A stretch of 64,000 nt of DNA, from assembly GCA_008933735.1 (NCBI GenBank), contig WBUL01000007.1:62001-126000 (forward strand), in the 5' to 3' direction. The notes under the pieces are model-generated. The model searched no databases, was not told where the DNA came from, and saw only the letters and a list, made by a program, of their open reading frames with translations. Shown in pieces: positions 59,254 through 64,000 of this stretch. Source of the DNA: Anaerolineae bacterium (lineage in GTDB: Bacteria > Chloroflexota > Anaerolineae > Aggregatilineales > J027). A program made the position numbers and the translations under genes. Numbering within the stretch: the first letter of the stretch is position 1; every line of letters begins with the position of its first letter.

Positions 59254-60438
59254 ATGCCCACCGCGCCGCTGACCATTGGGATTGAAGAAGAGTACCAGAT
59301 TATTGACCCTGAAACCCGTGAACTGACCTCGTATGTGCAAAAATTAATGGATCGAGGGCGCGTGGTGCTGGGCAACCAGATTAAAAATGAATTTATGCAG
59401 TCCCAGGTGGAGGTTGGCAGCCGGGTATGTCAGAATATCAAAGAAGCCCGCGAAGAAATCATTCACCTGCGCCGCACCATTCGAGATATTGCCAGAGAAC
59501 ACGGAAAATCGATTGCCGCCGCTGGAACACACCCTTTTTCACGATGGCAGGATCAACAAATGTCCGAAGGCGAGCGTTACGATGATCTGCTGACCACCAT
59601 GCAGGACAGCGTAAGACGCCTGCTGATTTTTGGAACACACGTTCACATCGGTTTTGGTAAAGATCGGGTTGCGCGTGAACTCACGATTGACATTCTGAAC
59701 CAGATTCGCTACTTCCTGCCGCACATTCTGGCGCTCTCGACATCTTCCCCCTTCTGGCACGGGCGCAACACAGGCATGAAAAGCTACCGGAGCAAGGTTT
59801 TTGAAAATATGCCGCGTTCCGGCATTTCCCCCACTTTCAACAGCTATGCGGAATATGATAACTATGTGGACTTGATGGCACGGGTTGGGGCCTTGGGACG
59901 TGAAGGCACACAAAAACTCAGCGGCGAATCCGGAATCAAGGACGCCACCAAAATCTGGTGGGATGCTCGCCCGCACCCGAACTGGGGCACCCTGGAAATC
60001 CGTATCGCGGACATGTGTACGACGGTGGACGAAGCGATTTCTATTGCTGCCTTTATTCAAGCGCTGGTTGCCAAGCTGATCCAGCTCCGCAATCAGAATC
60101 GCAGTTGGCGAATCTATCGCACCCATGTCATTAACGAAAACAAATGGCGGGCGGTACGTTATGGCATTGATGGAGAATTAATTGATTTTGGCTGTGAGGC
60201 CGAAGTCCCTATGCGGAATCTGGCGCAGGAATTGGTCGAACTGGTCGATGATGTTGTAGACGAACTCGACTCACGAGAGGAAGTCGCCGGCATCCTGAAA
60301 ATTTGCGAAACGGGGACAAGCGCTGACCGCCAGGTCGCCGTTTATAACAAAGCCATCGCTGACGGTGCGGCCCATCAGGACGCTCTTCGCAGCATCGTAG
60401 ATAATCTGATTTATGAAACCGGCAAAGGCTGGGAATAA
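59254..60438 (+). CDS. Carboxylate-amine ligase, YbdK/GCS2 family
   Basis: 'LTIGIEEEYQIIDPETRELTSYVQ', 'QVEVGSRVCQNIKEAREEI', 'GTHPFSRW', 'FGTHVHIGF', 'WWDARPHPNWGTLEIRIAD'. Confidence 0.95.
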   Translation: MPTAPLTIGIEEEYQIIDPETRELTSYVQKLMDRGRVVLGNQIKNEFMQSQVEVGSRVCQNIKEAREEIIHLRRTIRDIAREHGKSIAAAGTHPFSRWQDQQMSEGERYDDLLTTMQDSVRRLLIFGTHVHIGFGKDRVARELTIDILNQIRYFLPHILALSTSSPFWHGRNTGMKSYRSKVFENMPRSGISPTFNSYAEYDNYVDLMARVGALGREGTQKLSGESGIKDATKIWWDARPHPNWGTLEIRIADMCTTVDEAISIAAFIQALVAKLIQLRNQNRSWRIYRTHVINENKWRAVRYGIDGELIDFGCEAEVPMRNLAQELVELVDDVVDELDSREEVAGILKICETGTSADRQVAVYNKAIADGAAHQDALRSIVDNLIYETGKGWE

Positions 60439-62878
60439 GCACTTCTACGCCGACAATGCCTCACCGATGATGACCTCAAACCGTTGGCGGCGCCGATGGG
60501 GCGCGGCAGCACTGATTCTGGCGCTGATTTTGATGAGCACAGCGGCGATGCTGTTCTGGCGCGTCAAACCTGAACCGGCTGTTCCGGATGGCACCCCCTG
60601 GAATTTTTATCTGGCAGGGCTTACAGCGCTGGTTGGCGGCGTGTTACTGCTGACAGCGACTCCGGTTAAGCTGGAAAAACCGCCGCTTTTGCTGCTGCTG
60701 ATTCTGCTGCTGGCGTTTGCCATCCGTCTTTATCATTTTCCCGATGTGCCGTATGGGGTGTGGGGGGATGAAGCGGAAGCAGGCTTGAGTGCCCGTCACA
60801 TTCTGAACGAAAGCGATTATCGTCCCATCTACAACGGGTCGCTGCATATGACCTACGTTCAGATGTGGATGTATGCGGGGCTGCTGGCTGTGTTCGGGGA
60901 TACGAGCATCCTGGCGCTGCGGGTATTAAGCGTGTTGTTTGGCGTTGGCGCCGTGTTCCTCGGCTACTATGTTGGCAAACAGATTCACAGCCCTTCTTTT
61001 GGCCTCTGGATGGCCTTTTTTCTGGCAATCATGCGCTGGTCATTGACCTTCAGCCGCCTGGCAATCACAGGCATTGAAACCCCCTTTTTTGCTCTGCTGA
61101 CCTTGTATCTGCTCATCCGCCTTATGCACCGACCAAGCCTCCTCAACGCGGTGCTGCTCGGTTTTGGGGTCGGGGGTGGTTTACTGTTTTACATGGCCTA
61201 CCGCCTGATTGTTGCGGGATTGTTTGTGGTAGCGCTTCTGCACTGGTGGCGGAAGGCGATCCCCTATTTCCTCCTTGTGGGTATCGTCGCGCTGATGGTT
61301 ATTTTCCCAATACTCATCTTTGCAGACACCAATCCGGATGTCTTTCTGAGACGGCAGCGGGATACCTTTATTGGGAATCTTGTGCCGGAGGTGTACCCCA
61401 CACTGGAAAAAGCAATTTACGAAAATGCCAAAACCTATGTCAGAATGTTTCACATCCAGGGGGATGGCTGGTCACTGTATAACTATCGTAACGTGCCTAT
61501 GCTTGATCCTGTCATGGGGGTGCTGATGATCCTGGGACTGGCTTTCGCGCTGGTTCGCATCCGGCAGATTGAAAACCAGTTCTTTTTAGTCACCCTGATA
61601 ACAGGTCTGGCGGCGGGCGTGCTGACGGTCAGCGAAGCGCATTCCGGGCGCACGGTTGGGGTGGTCATGGTAGTCGCGTACCTGTGCACCCTGGGACTGT
61701 TTGGGGTAAAAGAGCTTATAGAACGCTTTTACCATTCGCTGCCGGAACAGGTACCGCTGGCGGCTGGGCTTCTTCTTGGGGCAGCCGCCCTGGTTCTTAA
61801 TTTTACGGCCTACTTCAACGGGTATGCCCACAATTACGAAGGCTGGATTCTGTCGGCTCGTAACCGGGTCATCGCTGATGAGCTGCTGCGCTATCCACCT
61901 GAGGATTACCGCTTGATTGTTTCTAATTCCACGTTTTCGCATAATCCGATTTTCTTCATTGAACCCGATCTCTTCCCACACCTGGAAGGCGTCGAGATCG
62001 CCGGTCTGTTCCCGCTGTACACGGAATCTCAGAAATCGTTTTATATCGTGCTGGGGAGGAAAGACATCTGGGCGGTGGATTACGTGCGGATGCTGTATCC
62101 CAACGCCGAAATCACGACGCCAAATCTGAATCGATTCAGATTAGAAGGAGATATCCCTGATATTCCCTTTATGTTTGGGGTCAGACTGCGCCCGGGGGAC
62201 ATCAAAAGTTTGCAGGGGTTGGATGAACGGGGGCGGGGATTCTTATATGTTCGCCAAACAGGAGAATATCGTTTTCTGGTTCCGCCGGATGCTGCTATCA
62301 CCCTGGACGGGGTAACACTCGAACCGCCTGAAACAGTCCTGGGGTTAAATGTCGGGCTGCATACGCTGGAAACCACCCATCCCTTGCAGTGGCAGCCGCC
62401 TGGAACCTCCAACTATTATCCCGTTCCCTCCCATGCGCTGTATCATGCTCCGGTAGGCGTGATGGGTTTGCGCGGCTATTTTTACCCCAATCCGAACTGG
62501 GAAGGCATTCCGGCCTCAGACCGGGTTGATCCGACTCCCTACACTTATTTTCACGAAATCCCCCTGGCACGTCCCTACACGGCACGATGGGTTGGGTGTT
62601 TGCAAGTCCCCGCCGATGGAGACTATGAGATCACAGTAGAAACCGTTGGATATGCGGAAGTAAATATTAACGGGGAACAAATCCTGGCGGCGGCAACTGA
62701 GGATGGGCAGGTTGGCGCGATTCGGACCCTCCAGACAGGTCAAATTCCCATTGAAATCCGCTATCGGGACACACAGGATTATTCCGCCCTGTACGTGCAG
62801 TGGCGTCCCCTAACGCAAGGGGATTTGATGCCGCTGTCTCCGGTGCTGCTGTCCCCGGATGTTGAGGCATGTCAGTGA
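60413..62878 (+). CDS. Polytopic membrane glycosyltransferase (GT39/GT83-like) with C-terminal PA14-like domain
   Basis: 'PDVPYGVWGDEAEAGLSARHILNE' catalytic loop; many TMs; C-terminal 'GLRGYFYPNPNWEGIPASDRVDPTPYTYFHEIPLARPYTARWVGCLQVPADGDYEITVETVGYAEVNINGEQI'. Start may be 60467. Confidence 0.85.
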   Translation: MKPAKAGNKHFYADNASPMMTSNRWRRRWGAAALILALILMSTAAMLFWRVKPEPAVPDGTPWNFYLAGLTALVGGVLLLTATPVKLEKPPLLLLLILLLAFAIRLYHFPDVPYGVWGDEAEAGLSARHILNESDYRPIYNGSLHMTYVQMWMYAGLLAVFGDTSILALRVLSVLFGVGAVFLGYYVGKQIHSPSFGLWMAFFLAIMRWSLTFSRLAITGIETPFFALLTLYLLIRLMHRPSLLNAVLLGFGVGGGLLFYMAYRLIVAGLFVVALLHWWRKAIPYFLLVGIVALMVIFPILIFADTNPDVFLRRQRDTFIGNLVPEVYPTLEKAIYENAKTYVRMFHIQGDGWSLYNYRNVPMLDPVMGVLMILGLAFALVRIRQIENQFFLVTLITGLAAGVLTVSEAHSGRTVGVVMVVAYLCTLGLFGVKELIERFYHSLPEQVPLAAGLLLGAAALVLNFTAYFNGYAHNYEGWILSARNRVIADELLRYPPEDYRLIVSNSTFSHNPIFFIEPDLFPHLEGVEIAGLFPLYTESQKSFYIVLGRKDIWAVDYVRMLYPNAEITTPNLNRFRLEGDIPDIPFMFGVRLRPGDIKSLQGLDERGRGFLYVRQTGEYRFLVPPDAAITLDGVTLEPPETVLGLNVGLHTLETTHPLQWQPPGTSNYYPVPSHALYHAPVGVMGLRGYFYPNPNWEGIPASDRVDPTPYTYFHEIPLARPYTARWVGCLQVPADGDYEITVETVGYAEVNINGEQILAAATEDGQVGAIRTLQTGQIPIEIRYRDTQDYSALYVQWRPLTQGDLMPLSPVLLSPDVEACQ

Positions 62879-62900
62879 GGGCGGACGTGCTGTCCGCCCT
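62878..62900. terminator. Shared hairpin between convergent genes
   Basis: AGGGCGGAC-gtgct-GTCCGCCCT. Confidence 0.6.
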
Positions 62901-62903
62901 GCC

Positions 62904-63533
62904 CTATGAGGATTCCTTTTCCTGATCACCACGCCGCAGTTGACGGCGGCGGCGGCGGTCACTGACGGTTTTGCCTTCCTCGCCAGCTTGTTCGGCGCGT
63001 TTTTCGCCCATTAATCGGTTTTTGACTACCAGAAGCTGTTTCGCCATTTTCTGACGCTGCGTTGGGTTGCGAATGGCCTCCAACCCCGCCTCATAGGCGG
63101 CAACAGCCTGCATCAGGTTGCCGGATTTAAACAGCATGTCCGCCAGCGCCAACACCGTTTCACCATAGTTATCATCGTCGCCCAGGTCACGGAAAATTGC
63201 GGCGGCTTCACGGTAAAATGTGGCGGCCTGTTCCTGGTTACCCTGCTTGGAATACGCCAGCGCCATGTTCCCCATCGCCTGGGCTTCCAGACGGCGGTTT
63301 TTCTGCTCACGGAAGGTTGCCAATCCACTTTCCATCAACTGAATGGCTTCGTCGTAGTTATCCATTGCCCGGTAGGCCAGACCCAAATTGACCTGCATTT
63401 CCGCCATGCCAATCACATCACTTTCCTGCTGGAAAGCATCAATGGCGGACTTGAAGGTTTGTGCTGCCCCTTCGTAATCGTGATCTTCGAATTGGCGAAT
63501 ACCCTTCGCCTGTAACAGTTTTCCTTCAGACAT
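62904..63533 (-). CDS. TPR-repeat protein
   Basis: Successive 'A..L..LG.AY...DNYDEAI.L.E..L' repeats. Confidence 0.9.
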   Translation of the reverse strand: MSEGKLLQAKGIRQFEDHDYEGAAQTFKSAIDAFQQESDVIGMAEMQVNLGLAYRAMDNYDEAIQLMESGLATFREQKNRRLEAQAMGNMALAYSKQGNQEQAATFYREAAAIFRDLGDDDNYGETVLALADMLFKSGNLMQAVAAYEAGLEAIRNPTQRQKMAKQLLVVKNRLMGEKRAEQAGEEGKTVSDRRRRRQLRRGDQEKESS

Positions 63534-63535
63534 GG

Positions 63536-63997
63536 TTATAACGTAATCTCCAGAATACTTTCTGCTAACTCACGCAGCTTTTCGGTGTCCATTTTCGCCA
63601 GCTTGATTGCCAGCTCAATATAGCGGTGGTTGGACGGCTTGGCGATAAACTGACGGACTTCCGGCGGCATATGTAAAAAAAGCTCAAAGGCTTCCTGCGC
63701 TTCCAGGTAACGTCCAACCCGGTTTTCACCTTCCAGAAAAGCCGACTCGGTCACGCGCAGTGCCGAGGCCAGGGAACTGAGATGGGAAAGCGGGACAGCC
63801 CGCTGCCCATATTCGTACTGCATCAGGGTTTGCTCATCCAGGCCAACCCGCGCCGCCAGTTCGTCCGGTGTCAGCCCGGCCTGCTCCCGGTACAGCCGAA
63901 TCTCAACGCCGATCATACGATCACGGGTCGAAAGATATTCGTGCTGGTTGACCACTCGCTCTGCCATCTGCTCCAACAGAGTCTCTGTGCCGGACAT
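63536..63997 (-). CDS. XRE-family helix-turn-helix regulator
   Basis: 'EIRLYREQAGLTPDELAARVGLDEQTLMQYEYGQRAVPLSHLSSLASALRV'. Confidence 0.9.
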   Translation of the reverse strand: MSGTETLLEQMAERVVNQHEYLSTRDRMIGVEIRLYREQAGLTPDELAARVGLDEQTLMQYEYGQRAVPLSHLSSLASALRVTESAFLEGENRVGRYLEAQEAFELFLHMPPEVRQFIAKPSNHRYIELAIKLAKMDTEKLRELAESILEITL

Positions 63998-64000
63998 GAG

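Overview
The window looks like chromosomal DNA from a Chloroflexota-type bacterium (Anaerolineae-like; inferred from gene content and protein style, not tested). It is densely packed with protein-coding genes. I saw no rRNA, tRNA, CRISPR array, transposase or prophage. Recognisable modules, in order: a sugar ABC transporter operon flanked by two SH3-repeat proteins; an SPFH protein; glgC; an HtrA protease; a translationally coupled CruF-like / PlsY / GT2 / CrtI-like cluster; a STAS-like + HNH-like + FHA protein; tag; a degenerate small GTPase; DM13; a tandem PP2C pair; SDR; myo-inositol-phosphate synthase; a GH57-like protein; an ECF sigma factor with a membrane partner; a block of tandem paralog arrays (four small C-x-x-P-C-W proteins at 29.5-31.9 kb and four ABC-2-like membrane proteins at 37.7-43.2 kb, around murJ and a DUF89/ARMT1-like gene); a MurF-Alr fusion; a receiver-only response regulator; a gamma-CA-like protein; a compact restriction-modification pair; an SHMT + degenerate GcvT-like + GcvT fusion; a PfkB-family kinase; convergent otsB/otsA-like genes overlapping by 82 nt; a GCS2-family ligase; a membrane glycosyltransferase with a PA14-like domain; and TPR/XRE genes at the end. 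The best candidates for undescribed biology are the two paralog arrays, the STAS/HNH/FHA architecture, the three-module SHMT-GcvT fusion, and a perfect hairpin covering a start codon at 19545-19569. All family calls come from reading motifs by eye; no database search was run.
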